Shown: positions 11,630 through 24,136, counted from the first letter of the stretch. The stretch is 64,000 nt of DNA from Welwitschia mirabilis (GCA_051453625.1 JBOZIK010000001.1:292436143-292500142), one strand, 5' to 3'. A program made the numbers and translations. The notes: generated from the sequence alone by a model not told the origin.

Positions 11630-11770
11630 AGCAGAGGATTTGACCCACTTAGTAACATAGTCAACATAAACTAGGATTTATTAGTAGCCATTAGAAGAAT
11701 GATATGGGCATTTCATGTTAATTCCCTAAGTATAAAATTGTTTAGTAATAAGAATGAGGCTTAAATGCAT
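11630..11770 (-). pseudogene. E1 integrase catalytic core start
   Basis: The minus strand reads GINMKCPYHSSNGY, two stops, then ILVYVDYVTKWVKSSACK. This matches the integrase core pattern WGIDFMGPFP.SnG..YILVAVDYVSKWVEA, which contains the first two acidic catalytic residues. The first Asp (GID) is Asn here; the second (VDYV) is preserved. A 10-N gap at 11,605-11,614 cuts the following sequence. Confidence 0.85.
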
Positions 11771-12469
11771 TATGTGTCTTCTTTTAAGGCTTCTAAGCTT
11801 GATAGTTTTCGTCAAATTAATAATAAAGATAAGAATCTTTAAAAATAAAGGCCAATAAGAACCATATTAAAGAATACTTATGGTAGTTATATTAGTAAAA
11901 TAATAACCATTAGAAGCCTACGAATGACAAATATTAAGAATATTGTGTATTTCAGATTGATGAATGCATCTTTAAATGATTTAGTTAGGATAGTATTTAA
12001 AAAGATGAGTATTTTTACAAAAGAAATACTTTACTTAACTTAGAAATTTCTTCTAATCTTTATGATTCAAAGAAGAGGGAATGACTTTAAAGGTCAAGTA
12101 ATTAGCAATGTTAACAAACCAAGGAGTTTTTAAAATGGAGAATGTGTATTCATCCAAAAATAAATAACTAGTAAGAATGAAATTAGATAAAACATTTTAA
12201 GTAATTGTTGAAATATAGTTACCCATTACATTGTCAAAACCCTTTTTATCTTTCATTTTTAAGTTGAATTCCTATAAGAGTAAAATCCATTTAATCCATC
12301 TAGGCTTAAAATCCTTCTTAGCATAGAGATATATGAGGGATGATGATTAGTGTAAATGATAAGTTTAGATCCAAGGTATTACCAAAATTTTTCAAAGAAA
12401 ACGCCATTGCAAGAAGCTCTTTTTTAATAACTACGTAGTAGATTAACTATTATTCAACATTTTTCTTAT

Positions 12470-12570
12470 GTAATAAATCATGATTGGTTTCTTATCCACG
12501 CTTTGACCTAAGACAAATAGTTACTAGCATCATACATAATTTTAAAGAGAAACTTCAAACCAGGTGATTG
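12470..12570 (-). pseudogene. E1 RNase H fragment
   Basis: FKIMYDASNYLS is read on the minus strand, followed after a stop and frameshift by a segment ending ETNHDLLHK. In Ty3/gypsy RNase H the equivalent is FEiMCDASDyAvGAVLGQR then kKPHviYYASktLN. The first catalytic Asp is present. RNase H degrades the RNA template during reverse transcription. Confidence 0.75.
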
Positions 12571-12789
12571 AATAATAGGTGTTATGGTAAGTTTTCTTTA
12601 AGTTCATAAAAATATTACTCACATTTATATGTTCATTCAAATAAGGCATCCTTACTAAGAATATCACAAATATGTTTGGATATTTTGCTAAAGTTTTGAA
12701 TGAATCTTATATACTATCCTACATAATCCAAAAAATATTAAATGTCTTTTAGTTTCTATGGGATAGAAATATGAGTGATTGGTGATATT

Positions 12790-12990
12790 TTAATATGATC
12801 TACTTGGATTACTTTTAAAGAGTAATATGTCCNNNNNNNNNNCAAATCCCTTGCTGACTATGAAAAAACACTTCTTCCAATTTAAAATAAGATGTTTCTT
12901 AAGGCATCTTAAGAGAACAAGTTCAAGACTATAAATGTAATGATTAAAAGATGTTCTATGAGTAGGAAAAATATCTATAAATATTCCCAC
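12790..12990 (-). pseudogene. E1 reverse transcriptase, palm/thumb fragment
   Basis: An open minus-strand frame reads MGIFIDIFPTHRTSF, then LELVLLRCLKKHLILNWKKC and FIVSKGF. This matches the region just after the YMDD motif (YmDDFSvFG.sFd.CL.nLe.VLkRC...nLvLNWEKChFMV.eG). The catalytic YMDD Asp pair is altered (FIDIF), so this copy could not polymerise DNA. A 10-N gap (12,833-12,842) interrupts the end. Confidence 0.9.
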
Positions 12991-13359
12991 CTAATATTCC
13001 AATAAGACAGACAATATACTAAGCATGAAACAGTGGAATGTGACAAGACAATTGCAAAGATTGAAAGGCATTTATTTGTAAGAAAATGTTCCACATGAAC
13101 AAATGAAAATAGATTTTTCTTGATCTTTAGGAATAACTTCTAACTAGTTATAACTTGAGTATCCATCCAAAAAGTAATGAAAATGTATGTCTGGCAAGTT
13201 ACTCTAGAACTTAATTAGAAAAGGGAGAAGGAAAATTATCCTTCTAATTATGGCATTAAGTTTTTATAGTCAATATGCATTCTCCACTTTATATTAGGCC
13301 TACTACAAATACAACATTATGTTCATTAGCTGCTAAAGAGTCTCATACTTTCTTAGCTA

Positions 13360-13460
13360 TGATTTAAGTTGGACTAATCCACTTACTATTATAAATTGAA
13401 TAGGCTATTCCATTATCTAAAATCTTGATAACTTTATTTTGAACTACCTCCTTTAAGATT
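13360..13460 (-). pseudogene. E1 reverse transcriptase N-terminus
   Basis: LKEVVQNKVIKILDNGIAYS then IYNSKWIS is read on the minus strand. It matches the start of the Athila/Tat RT domain (KEVVkKEvlKLLdAGiIYPISDSkWVSPV). The spacing to the RT fragment at 12.8-13.0 kb fits one continuous RT domain. Confidence 0.9.
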
Positions 13461-14159
13461 GAATTAATGCATTTTTGGGATTTAATAGATGGTTTGGTTT
13501 TTCTCAAGATAGCTATGGTGCATGTACATACTTAGATTAATGCCTTTAATGTTTGAAAGTATTTAACGTAAGACTTTCTTGTAATTTCTTAGTGAATTTA
13601 CAAAGGAATTTATTTGAAAAGGGATAAGGATGAGTTGATAATCACTAAAAAAGATAAATTATCATCTAAAAAGGCATACTTGAGGTTACTTGGGAGTGGT
13701 TTTAATTCAATTAAAGGTTTAATTTTAAAGTTGGAATTTGAATAATGCTCCATAGATGAATACATAGAATAAATGTTTTAGGTAAGGGAAGGTGACTGAA
13801 AATTAAGAAATTCACTTTCTGACATATCAACATATTCAAATCAATCATCACTCAGGGATTGCTTTATAGGATTAAAAACATTAAGTTTAATAGTCATATT
13901 TCCAAAGTATATCTTCATAAGACCATTCCTATAGTTGATCAAGGCATTAGAGGTTAGAAGGAAAGGTCTTCCTAATATGACAAGAAATATATGATTAACT
14001 AGTATTTCCATCTTCAAAACTATAAAATTTACTATAAATTAATAACTATCTACTTGAATAATAACATCCTTCACAATTGATAATCATAACTTCAAAGAAT
14101 TATTATGTAATTGAAGTTAAAGTCTAATACTTTTGAGACCATCTAAACTAAGCTTCTTG

Positions 14160-14265
14160 TAGATACGATATGGTAAAAGGTTGACACTAGCTTCTAGATC
14201 TAATAAGGCATATTTGATATGTTTATCCCTAATGGTAATGGTAATGGTTGGACATCTTGAATTTT
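14160..14265 (-). pseudogene. E1 retroviral-type aspartic protease
   Basis: PTITITIRDKHIKYALLDLE followed by ASVNLLPYR is read on the minus strand. It is the active-site block of Athila/Tat proteases (CTIG...v..ALLDLGASVNLLPYSV). The catalytic Asp is kept, but the Gly of the D-(L/T/S)-G triad has become Glu, as a single G-to-A change would give. The protease would cut the Gag-Pol polyprotein; this form should be inactive. Confidence 0.9.
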
Positions 14266-15354
14266 TGTACTATACAAGGATTTGATTTGGAATTATAGCA
14301 CTTATTTTTGGGCAAGGGATGCTTTACTCTTAATGTTCATTTTTTTCCCACTATACACAAGTCCTTAAGAAATTTAGCATAGGAAGAAACTTACTTAATG
14401 GATTCTAATATAAGAATATTAATCTTTACTTCTTTGAAAACTTCAAGGGCCTCTTATTATTTCTTTGATAGTTGGTCCTTTTTAAGTTATTGAGAAAAAG
14501 GTAAGAACTCTTTATATGAAGGGATTTATGATTATTATTCAATCTAGTTTCCCTTATGTTTACTTTGCTTACTATATGCTATGCCCTCTTGTGTTGTATT
14601 TTTCTCTAAATTTTAATTGACTTTCTTTCTATTTTTAAGGTGTATGGCCTTGGTTTCCTTGACTTGTATAGTATCTATTCCGTTTATAAGCTTGCAAATA
14701 CTAGGATTAGGATCATAAGATATTATAATATTTTCCTTCTCATGTTAGTTAAGTGAAGAAAGAAAGTAAGTGGTGGTTCAACTCAACTGTTTCATTTTTT
14801 CCTTTAATTTCTATCACATGTAAGAGGTCTATGAATTAAACTATTATTAATCATTATTAATTTGCATTTAGACTTCTATGAATCTCTTAAGGGTATCTTC
14901 CAAAGTAATTGAAGAGGAATGTTAATTGTTGAAAGATGAGGATTGATGATGAGAAGATAATAATGAAGGATATGGATTTCAAAATTGACTTGCAGAAGTT
15001 TAACCATGACTATCTTATTTTTATAAGATGTTGAGATGATTTCTTCATCTACGATTGTAAGTGCTAGAGGAATGGTTACTATCTCTCTATTTTTACCATT
15101 ATTATGCCACAATGTTCACTTTATCCTTTATTACATTTTGAAAAATGGAAATGGAGGAATACTCTAAAGTCTTATGGATATCTACATGATAATAGAATAA
15201 ATCATATGAGAAATGATAGGATTGGAAGGGTTTCAAGAGACTTAATTTTCTTTATAAGTTCATCTAATTAGTTATTAACTTTAGAGTTATTAGGTTATTT
15301 TAAAAGTGTTAGTATCCTTAATAGAATGATGTCATCTAGTTGTTTTATCAAACT

Positions 15355-15490
15355 TCTCTCACTTTTTAGAACTCTCAAAGATCATTTCTAAGCAATTCCA
15401 AGCTTCACCTATCTCAAGGTCCATAAAGCTTTTCCCATACATTTTCTTCACAATTTATCTATGATTTAAGAAAAGGAAATCATAAAATAA
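15355..15490 (-). pseudogene. E1 gag fragment, C-terminal capsid part
   Basis: The minus strand reads IVKKMYGKSFMDLEIGEAWN then CLEMIFESSKK. Athila/Tat gags have an equivalent block (iiDaaaGGsl..kt..EAwelle.Ma.ns) after the capsid core. The adjoining regions (about 14.9-16.0 kb) are probably the rest of gag but are too decayed to read safely. Confidence 0.6.
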
Positions 15491-15730
15491 ACTTATAAAT
15501 CTAACTTACTCAAAACCATGTTGAGGACATTTAAGGAAAAAAAACCTTAAAACATTCTAGAATTTGGAAAAATATCTCATGATTATTTTATTAAAAATTC
15601 ATGAATTCTCTCTTAAGGGAATTTTTCTTATAACTAGTGAAGAAAATATTAATGGAAACTTGGTGAAGTTTAGCTCATGTTATGATAGAGATTAGTTTAA
15701 CTATATGCAATTAAGACTTCACTTTGTTCT

Positions 15731-15883
15731 TAAGGGAAAATGAGAAAAAGGTCATCAATCAGGACCTAGCAAGCCAATCCCACCCAAAACCCAGCACCGC
15801 GAGGATCATTAGACGAGGTAGGGTCAACCGCCACTCCAACCACTTTTCCAAATGACGGGGGTAAGGGAAAATGAGAAAAAGGT
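15731..15883. mobile_element. 109-bp GC-rich insertion between perfect 22-bp direct repeats
   Basis: TAAGGGAAAATGAGAAAAAG plus GT occurs at 15,731-15,752 and again, identically, at 15,862-15,883. Between them lie 109 bases (15,753-15,861) of quite different composition, rich in C and containing several CpGs (CACCGCGAGG, GACGAGG, CAACCGCC, GACGGGGG) in a region otherwise nearly free of CpG. The repeats look like a target-site duplication or a templated break repair. The insert has no poly(A), no tRNA-like A/B boxes that I can see, and no long frame. Origin unknown: organelle DNA, rDNA-like DNA and a truncated retroposon are all possible. Confidence 0.75.
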
Positions 15884-16000
15884 TAATTTAAGGGTAGTCA
15901 AAGTATTAGGATTTAAGGGATTGTGGAAAGAATATACTCAAATTCTTTTAAATAAAAATAAAAATCTTTAACTATGAATCATGAAAGTGTAATAATAGTT

Positions 16001-16818
16001 GGATAATTACAAGCTTAAAATCTATCTATTTTGGAGGTTGAATAATATGAGATGGTGTTCTTAGGCATTGTAGTAAAATATAGTGTTTAGAGTTTTCATA
16101 TCTTCTTATGTGTTGAAATTACTTCTAAGAAAATTGTTTTGATAATTGACTAATATCATTAGTTCATGTTGTCTTTATTTTATAAATAAATTCTATAATA
16201 TGATGGACCTTCTTATTCCATTTTTAAATTCATGTTAAAGTTTGATTAATTTTGGTGTAGTCTCTTGTCTAAAATACATTACTAAAGCATGCACATTTTC
16301 TAACATTTAAGTTTTATGAAAGTAAGAAACTATCTTAATAAGTTCTATGAAAAATTTTATCAAAATTAAAGGGTAAGAGACATTAAAAAATTAGTAACAT
16401 CAATAAGAAGAGGTAGTGGTACTATTCAAGTAAGGAAAACAACATTGGAAATAATGTGGAAGATTTATTCAAGAATGATGAAAAAATGAGGTGATGGATG
16501 AAAGCAAAAAGTGATAGGATGAAAAATGTATGGGGTAGAAAATAAAAATTGTAAATGGAATGAAAATGAAAAAAATGATAAAAATAAAAATTATGAATCT
16601 TATAAATGTAGAAATAATAATGTAGGAATGAAAATGTGATGCAAGAAAGCTAAACGTAATGCAAGAATAATAGTGTAGTAAGTGAAACATTGAAATGAAA
16701 AAGAAAAACCTGTAAAGAAATATTTTTGGATTTTTTTCACTTGATGTGTTCAAAACCTATAAAAGGTGGAAAATTAAAAAGAAAATAAAATAAGAAGAAA
16801 ACTAGTATAAATGTCCAT
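16001..16818. other. Probable leader of E1 between gag and LTR B1
   Basis: No coding motif. On the minus strand this would be the untranslated leader between LTR B1 and gag; its length resembles the leader of the B5 element (about 0.7 kb). The open minus-strand frame at 16,469-16,753 is low-complexity Phe/Ile/Ser/His sequence and is not believed to be a gene. Confidence 0.4.
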
Positions 16819-17950
16819 TGCATTGTTTATTTATGTAATCATTTACATCCTTAATCAAATCCTGTCAATCAAAAATATTTGTGTAACACACATACTAGTA
16901 TAGATAAGAGTTAACTTAAATGTCATAATCCATAAAAGGCACTAGGATTAAAATTATAGAATTGATATAGGTAAAGTATTTTTGGTATTTTCCATTTAGA
17001 TTCAAATAAAAAGAGTAATGCAAGAAAATGATGCAAAGTAAACACATTAACGTAATGAAATGAAAACTATTTTAAATGAAATACCTATCTAACTATCAAA
17101 TATTTCTATCATAAAGATTAGCCCAGTATAATCTAGATCAATTAATAAAATATTACTAACCCCAAACAACCTAAGCTATTAAGCATGTCAAATAGAATAT
17201 GAAAAACATGCAATGATAAAGCTATGAAATGTAAAATGTAATACAATGCAAAACCTAGACTAATGATTTTAACCTTAATAAAGATTGCCCTCATGACCTA
17301 GATTAATTATGGAGCTATCACTGAATCAGAACCAAATAAACCATAAGGGAGATGCACATATAAAACTTAAAAGAAACTTTGCATTAAAGTTAAAATAACA
17401 TTCTTGTTATAAAGTAGCAGCATCTCAATGGAGGGTATAGAGTCCAACACTAAGGAAGATCCCTCTTTTTAACAATGGATAGATTTCTTATTCTTTAATC
17501 TTCTATAATGATATTTTTAAGTTCTAAAGAAGATTAAAAACTTAGAGTAAGAAAGAAGAAGGTATTTATTACAACAAAACATCCTAACAATAAAAAATCT
17601 AACAGATGAAACAAAAACCCTAATAGTGCATAGAAGGCATATGACACATTGTAAAAGTTAGGTAAATTTTAATGCATTAATTAGAATTAGGTATTATCTT
17701 GGCTATCATCTAGATTATGATGAAAATAATGACACATTAAGAGAGGTTTTACATTAGCTTCCAGCTTCAGTCCAATCAACATAATTATTAGCTTATATGT
17801 GTTGTTATCCATACTGTTGTCTAGATGATGAAGAGGACAATAGTATTTTTAAAGCTTTTTTATTAAGTTAAATTAGTTTTATAGATCATTAATTCCTCCT
17901 TAGAATTTAAAGTATTAGAAAACATCCAAAATGCCTCCAAATTTGCTAGG
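16819..17950 (-). repeat. LTR family B, copy B1 (end lost in gap)
   Basis: This matches B2, B3 and B5 over its length. Shared blocks include ATGTAATC with the following CAATCAAAAATATTTG, the GAAATGAAAACTATT block, CATAAGGGAGATGCACATAT, GGTATTTATTACAACA and GATCATTAATTCCTCCTTAG. It has two degraded palindromic sites (TATCATCTAGATTATGATG at 17,705 and GTCTAGATGATGAAGAGGAC near 17,820). Orientation is the same as B2, B3 and B5, so the element is on the minus strand. The right end is lost in the 100-N gap at 17,951-18,050. Confidence 0.85.
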
Positions 17951-18050
17951 NNNNNNNNNNNNNNNNNNNNNNNNNNNNNNNNNNNNNNNNNNNNNNNNNN
18001 NNNNNNNNNNNNNNNNNNNNNNNNNNNNNNNNNNNNNNNNNNNNNNNNNN

Positions 18051-20689
18051 GGTGGTCAATCTAATATCCCCACTGCCTCATTTATTAATCTATAAAATTA
18101 TCACTTCACTATTTCATTTGATGATCTATGAAGCCCACTGACTCATTCAACAATCTATGGAAATCCATAACCATAAGTTTAAATAAAATGATGTCAAGAA
18201 ACTAAGATAAGTTTTGACCACAACATATCATCTCAAACCATGGATTTCAACAACATGATAATAAGGTGAATACACTAAAGATTAATCATGAATTATCATC
18301 TCATACTAAGAAAGATAACGTCAAGATATTAAGAAAAAGGGTAAATGTATATGAGACATGTATTAACACAGAGTTTATATTATTCAATAAACACATGATT
18401 TAACATTCAACATACCAAAATATACACATCAATCTTAATAACAAAATGTATAAGAAAGGATCATCAAGGAAATACAAAGGTATAGAACCATATCTGTATA
18501 TGTTCACTATTCAAAGCTCTTCCAAGTTTTCAGAGCTCGTAGACCTCCTAAGCTTCCAATATTTCATGACAAGATCATTTTAAAAAATAAACTAGACTTA
18601 AAAAAGGAAGAACTCTATTTAAAGAGAGAGAATAGGGGTAGGGTAACTAATCTCAAGAATATGAAAGAATACAATCATGAGATAATGGAAAAAGGGAGTT
18701 TTATAATGTTTCATAAAGACTTACCTAACCACTAGGTGCTTTAATAATATAAAAATAATGCTTCACGTTTAATAATAATAATGAGATAAAATAAATAGCA
18801 AGCCTCCACAATTTACATTTGAATGTATAAATTTCAAGAAAGTACAAACAAATGAAAGTAAATGAAATCATTACCACTACAAGAACATTTGAAAATTGTA
18901 TGCAAACATTTAATCAAAAGGTACTCATACTACAATTTAATAAGACTGCATCTTAAGGACATAATATTTATAACAATTAAAGGTTCTAAATAATTTAACA
19001 TTTTCCAAATATTTAATTAAAATTGACCTTGTAAATTTTGTAAGAAAAGTAAAATGTGAATGTAACACTTTACTCCTAATAATATGGATCTAATGCATAA
19101 TATATGAAAATATAATTTTATAAAATGAACATGCGTAGCCAAAATTTTCTCCCTTTATTTTATTTTCTTTTTTTTCTTTTTATAATAAATCCCTTGGTAA
19201 CCCTAGTAACTTGGTCATAATCATCCATTAGTAACCTCAATCATCAAGCATAAGAAGCCCCTCATATCTTTCCACATCTTTGCAAGAGCCAATGGGATGG
19301 AATAATATTTATAACATAATTATATAAAAAATACATAAATAATTACCTATTGTAATATCACATGATTTCACTAGAATTATAAAAATAGATCATATAGATA
19401 ACATGAGTAAATAGGTTACTTGAAAAGATTAGCAAGTCTTTGATGGTTAAAGATTGATGAAGATCTAAGCTTAAGAATCCTTAGCTATAGTATTTGAAGC
19501 TTCAAGCTCCATTTAGAAAAAAAAAAAGAAAAAAAGAAAAATTAAGAAATAGGAAAAATAAATGAGCTTAGATGGAAAATAGAAAGTATCTCCTTTTTTT
19601 ACAAGAGAGGAAAGGATTACTATATAAGGATAAAGAAAAGGCATATACCTTAAGATCACATTATTTATCATGAATGAGTGGGATAAGTAATAAGTGACAT
19701 TTGAGTACAAAAAAAAGACATTATATTTATGACTTATGCACATAATTATGATAAGTAATTTTCTTATATTAATTAGCAAGATTAATTAAATGCATTATTT
19801 TCTCATGCTAGCTTCATCTTAATCCTTTATAGGCTTATAAGTAAGTTTAATTCATCCAAGATACATATTAAAAAAATAAATATACAAATCTTAAAATTTT
19901 CATACAATATAGTGAGATAAACTCTTAAATTTTAATGAACAAATAATAAATATTCTATGAGTCAAGTGCCTTCATGTATCTCAAGAAGATAAAAGTCATG
20001 GTAGATTAACCTACTCATTTATTATTATTTATTCTAAATAAGAGTACATGTATTCATTCACATGCTCATTTAGTTCATAATGCATAGAATCTATCAATCA
20101 AACAATATAAAGAAGAAAATATCTGTTCATAATATATTATACCTATCACATTTACCAAGAATTTAAATGAGTAAATAAGATGTAAAACATATTATTATAT
20201 CCTTTTGAAATTTTTAAATTATTAGTTTTATCATGTAATTTTAATTCCTTACATAATGGGATTATCTAATTTTAAATGCCTAGATAGCTTTCCTCATAAA
20301 ATCTTCATAACATAGTTATTATCTTTTTCATATTACATTATGAAAATTACAAAGTAAGATTACTTTAAATATTAGCTTATGTTGACAAGGCCTTTAAAGA
20401 AGAGTAATTCATCATCTGATTAAAAGCTTAATATGCTTAATATCTAAGTAATTAAGATTGAAAAAATATAGAATATGATAATTTTAGAGTTATATACTAC
20501 TACTAAAATGCCTCTATGTCAAAATTTGTTTTTCTAATATTATTATTATAAAAAGCCTTTGTTTTTCTCTTATGCTAACTCCTTTTTCATGATAGCTTCT
20601 ATTTTATTTTTATATTATCAATTCATTCCTTTTTATTCTTATATAAATGATAATTAAACTTTTTACCTAATTTATAGGTCTTAATTTTA
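18051..20689. other. Non-coding AT-rich region, possibly 3' part of element E2
   Basis: No protein motif. Three short related units of about 33 bases (each ending in a form of AATCTATGGAAATCCA or GATCTATGAAGCCC) lie at about 18,070-18,170. The open minus frame at 19,513-19,779 is rich in Phe/Tyr/Ile and ends in a homopolymer, so it is probably chance. By position it would lie between the E2 integrase and the LTR copy B1. Confidence 0.4.
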
Positions 20690-21120
20690 AATTTAATCAG
20701 TAATATTACATTTTTACCATAGATTAACTCATACTGTATAAAGCATATGCTATTTTTCATGTTATTCCTATAATCCCATAAAGATTTATATAATTTTTTA
20801 GCCTAATCCTTCTTATTTGAAGTTATGATTTTTGTTAATCCTATTTAATTATCTATTTGTCACTTTATCCTAGCCATTTGACTAAGGATGATGTGTAGTA
20901 GAAATCTTATAATGAATACATTATTAAGAAAGAAGTTTTATGAAAATGTCAGAGACAAATTAGTTTAGAAAGAATAATGAAAAACTATCTCATTCGTAGC
21001 CCATTTAGTTAAGTAATAAACATAGAACCATGTATATTTTTTATTATGAGAGTAAGGATTAATCAACCCAATGGAATCTATACCACATACATCAAATGAT
21101 TCTATATCTTGGATCTGTTA
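20690..21120 (-). pseudogene. Element E2 integrase (Ty3/gypsy, Athila/Tat-like)
   Basis: Two collinear conserved blocks lie on the minus strand. First (about 21,115-20,965): ESFDVCGIDSIGLINPYSHN then KKYTWFYVYYLTKWATNEIV, matching FEVWGIDFMGPFP.S.g.kYILVaVDYVSKWVEA, with the first Asp kept. Then (about 20,800-20,700) KLYKSLWDYRNNMKNSICFI then QYELIYGK, matching the kL..ALWAYRTt.KTpiGmSPyqLVYGK block. Integrase inserts the cDNA copy into the genome. The reading frame is nearly continuous but lacks other domains nearby. This is a second gypsy integrase, distinct from E1 at 11 kb and E3 at 26.7 kb. Confidence 0.85.
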
Positions 21121-22886
21121 TTAGGGTATTGAAGTTTTTAAAATACATTTAAATGAAACTTTTTATACTTAGGCCTAAAATAACTTAATATTACATTCCT
21201 ATAGATAAACACTAAATTATAATTAAATAAGAATGAAAAAATAGTAAAATTGATCAAATAAGATCTAGAATAATGATGCTTTGAAAAAATATTTTTTTGA
21301 ATTTAAATTAATGTATTAGAAAGAATTAAATCAAGAAGATTATTAATGCACTAAAAATCCTCAAAGGTTATAATTTATTAATAAATATAAAATCATAGTT
21401 TTAGGTTATATTACTTTTAAGTTTAACATGAAATAATTATTTCTTAAATAAATTAGGCATGATAATTTCATTTTAAACATATCATTTGGAGTACTAACAT
21501 TATGAGTAATTTTGCAAATTCTAATCCTGCACACACTGGTTTTTCCTAAATATTCTTCACCCCTCTAGAGAAGGAGAATTTATAGATCCTTCAATTATTA
21601 ATTATGCATTACCAAATTACATTTTTAAGGAACTATTCAATAATTTTTCTTCATAGTGTAATTTTTTAAGATTGTTGGTTTCATCTCGCCTCGTGCTTTG
21701 ATTTCTATGCATATTGAACATATTCTTACTACTCATGATCTTGAATTTTTCCATGCAAGATATTTTCATAAGGGATTTATTTTAGTATAACTTGTTTCTC
21801 TTATAACTATTTAAAAATGTTAGATTTTACAATTTTCCAAATGCCTTAGCAATCTTGGTAGCATACAAATAGAAATTTAATTTTGATGTGATCAATTAGA
21901 CTTATGCTTGAATTTCATGCTATGTCAAATTTTCAAATCTTTTACTTATTTTTACTCTTTCAACTATAAAATTATTATTTTCATTAGTCATATTCTTTAT
22001 GAATAAACTTTTGTCTTTAATGATGTTTATAAGACATGCTATTTTATAAAAATTACTCTAGCAAAGTGTAAGTGTACTTTAACTTTATATTCTAAGGATC
22101 ATGTTTTCACTTAAAAATTAATTGATTTAATTTATGTAACTCATATATATAGTATTATCATGATGATCATCACATTTTTCATTGTAGCTACATCAAGTAT
22201 CATACTCAAAGAGTTTTTCTTTTTGGTAAAGTAATAGAAAGCTATGTTAGATTTACTAACATATACTATTCATGTTTCTTTATAATTTGTAAAAATAATT
22301 AGGTTGCAAAATCTAATAATTAGTATTTCCAAGGAACATAAAATGCATCTTCCTTATCTCTAGTACTATCTTCATCATGTGAATCCAGTAATTACTTTTA
22401 AAGGTATGTATTTACATGTAAAAATTGATATTTTAAGTAAGTATGTTTAATTAATTTTACATTGGCAAAGATATAAAATTACTTGTTTTTTGATAGAATG
22501 ATGTCTTCTACCTTTTTTATTATGCTTTATGAAATTATGAACTTTCCCATAACATTTTTAGATTTATTGCTATCTTTTGAAAGACATTTTACAAATTGAA
22601 ATAATTCTAATAGAAAAAACTAATACTACTATTTAGGTTGCCACTGCCATTAGTCTTTTAGGTTAGAATCTAATCATTCTTACATTCTTGCATATTTATG
22701 AAAAAGACATTACATTCCACCTATGGACTAGATTGAATGATAAATCAAATTTAACCTTAACTTCAATGATACATGTTGAAGATATAAAATGACATGTCAA
22801 AATAACATGTAGCAGTAATGAGGACAATTATGTAGAAGACACACAATGTGACAACTGGTGGTAACTCCATCATCATTTAAAGGACA
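21121..22886. other. Unresolved region of E2
   Basis: On the minus strand this should hold RNase H and RT if E2 were complete, but no RT or RNase H motif could be read. Either the part is deleted or it has decayed beyond recognition. Confidence 0.4.
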
Positions 22887-24136
22887 TGTATTGTAGTGCA
22901 TAGTTATGTAATTCTTTATGTCATGATCAAATCATGTTAATCACAAATATTTACACAAACATAATACACTAATATAGATGAGAGTTAATTCAAATATCAT
23001 AATTTGTTAAAGGCATTAGTCTCAAAGCGAGAGAATTAATTTTAACTAATGTGTTTTTATGTTTTTATTTTTAGGTTTAATAATGTAAATTACAATTTAA
23101 GAAAATAGACACACTAACACAATGCAAATGCAAACTACTCTAGATGCAATATCTATCTGACTACTAAATCTTCCTGTCACAAATATGGACTTTACATGAC
23201 CTAGATCAATTAAGGAAATTATTAGTAACCCTAATCAACTAAAGCTATCAAGTACATTGAAAATAATATGGAAAACATATAATGATTAAGCTATGAAATA
23301 TAAAATACAATGCAATGCAAATTTAAACTAATGATTTCAACCTTAACAAATGTTACTCTTGATGATCTATATACATTATGAAGATGTCATGCAAATCTAA
23401 TATAAATCATAAGGAACATGCACATGAATAAAACTAAAAGAAGATTTTTATTAAATTTTAATCATCACCTTGTTATAAAGTAGTAGTACCTTGATGAAAG
23501 AGACACAGCCCAACACCAATGCAGGTCCCTCTCTACAACAACAGGTAGATCTCCTACACTTTGATCTCCTATCACAAGATTTTTTGGTGCTAGAAAAGAT
23601 AAAATTGGAGTTAAGGGTGGAGATATTTATCAAAATAAGGCATCTAAAAAATAAACAATTCCAACAAATACAATAAAAACCTTAATAGTATAAGAAAGAA
23701 TATGATACATTATACAAGTTTTATGAGGTTTGATGCATTAGGTAAAAATAGTAATTGTCCTGAATGTTCTCTAGATGATGATAGGGATGTTGATCCATCA
23801 AAAGAGGTTTTATATTATCTTCCATATTTGATAATGTCATCATCCTAATTAGCTTACCCATGGTATTACCTAGGTGGTCATCCAGATGATGGAGAGGACA
23901 ACAAGCTTCTATAACTCTTTAATTAAGTTAAACTAGCTTTGTAGATCATTAATTCCTCCTCAGAATGTGAAGTGTTAGAAATTATTTAAATTCCTCCAAA
24001 TGTTCTAGTAATTGTGCATTTTCATAATTTCCTCTTTAACTCTTAATAATCATTATTTTCCACTTGAACCAATCTAAATCTTTTATAAAACTACTCAAAA
24101 TACCCCATCAAAAACATATAATTTGGCATTACAACA
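22887..24136 (-). repeat. LTR family B, copy B2 (about 1.25 kb)
   Basis: It begins TGTATTGTAGTGCATAGTTA and ends TTTGGCATTACAACA, agreeing with the family ends TGTTGTrGkG...CACAACA. Internal matches to B3 and B5 are extensive (for example CATAAGGAACATGCACATGA and GATCATTAATTCCTCC). The palindrome-type sites are TCTCTAGATGATGATAGGGA (about 23,769) and GTCATCCAGATGATGGAGAG (about 23,878). It lies between the internal regions E2 (left) and E3 (right), so it could be the 5' LTR of E2, the 3' LTR of E3, or shared by both. Confidence 0.9.
23451..23633 (-). other. Protein-like segment shared by LTR family B copies (in B2)
   Basis: An open minus-strand frame (the sense strand of the element) contains CDRRSKCRRSTCCCREGPAL then VLGCVSFIKVLLLYN. 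Clearly related readings occur in sense orientation in B3 (31,133-31,369) and B4 (42,672-42,908), and partly in B5 (49,053-49,283). It may be an LTR-encoded short peptide, or merely non-coding LTR sequence conserved by common descent. No database family is recognised. Confidence 0.35.

Larger units (their letters stand above)
10956..16000 (-). mobile_element. Athila/Tat-like Ty3/gypsy element E1, internal region
   Basis: On the minus strand, in order, I can read gag (about 15.4 kb), aspartic protease (14.2 kb), reverse transcriptase (13.45-12.79 kb), RNase H (12.5 kb) and integrase (11.77-10.96 kb). This is the gag-PR-RT-RH-INT order of Ty3/gypsy. Motif wording such as ELEHKAY and SKWIS matches the Athila/Tat group. 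All parts carry stops and frameshifts. The likely 5' LTR is the B1 copy from 16,819; no 3' LTR is recognised to the left, where a large N gap lies. Individual domains are listed separately. Confidence 0.8.

Noticed and set aside
16469-16753. 94-codon minus-strand frame
   Set aside because: Almost entirely Phe/Ile/Ser/His from an A-rich tract; no family resemblance; lies in the presumed E1 leader.
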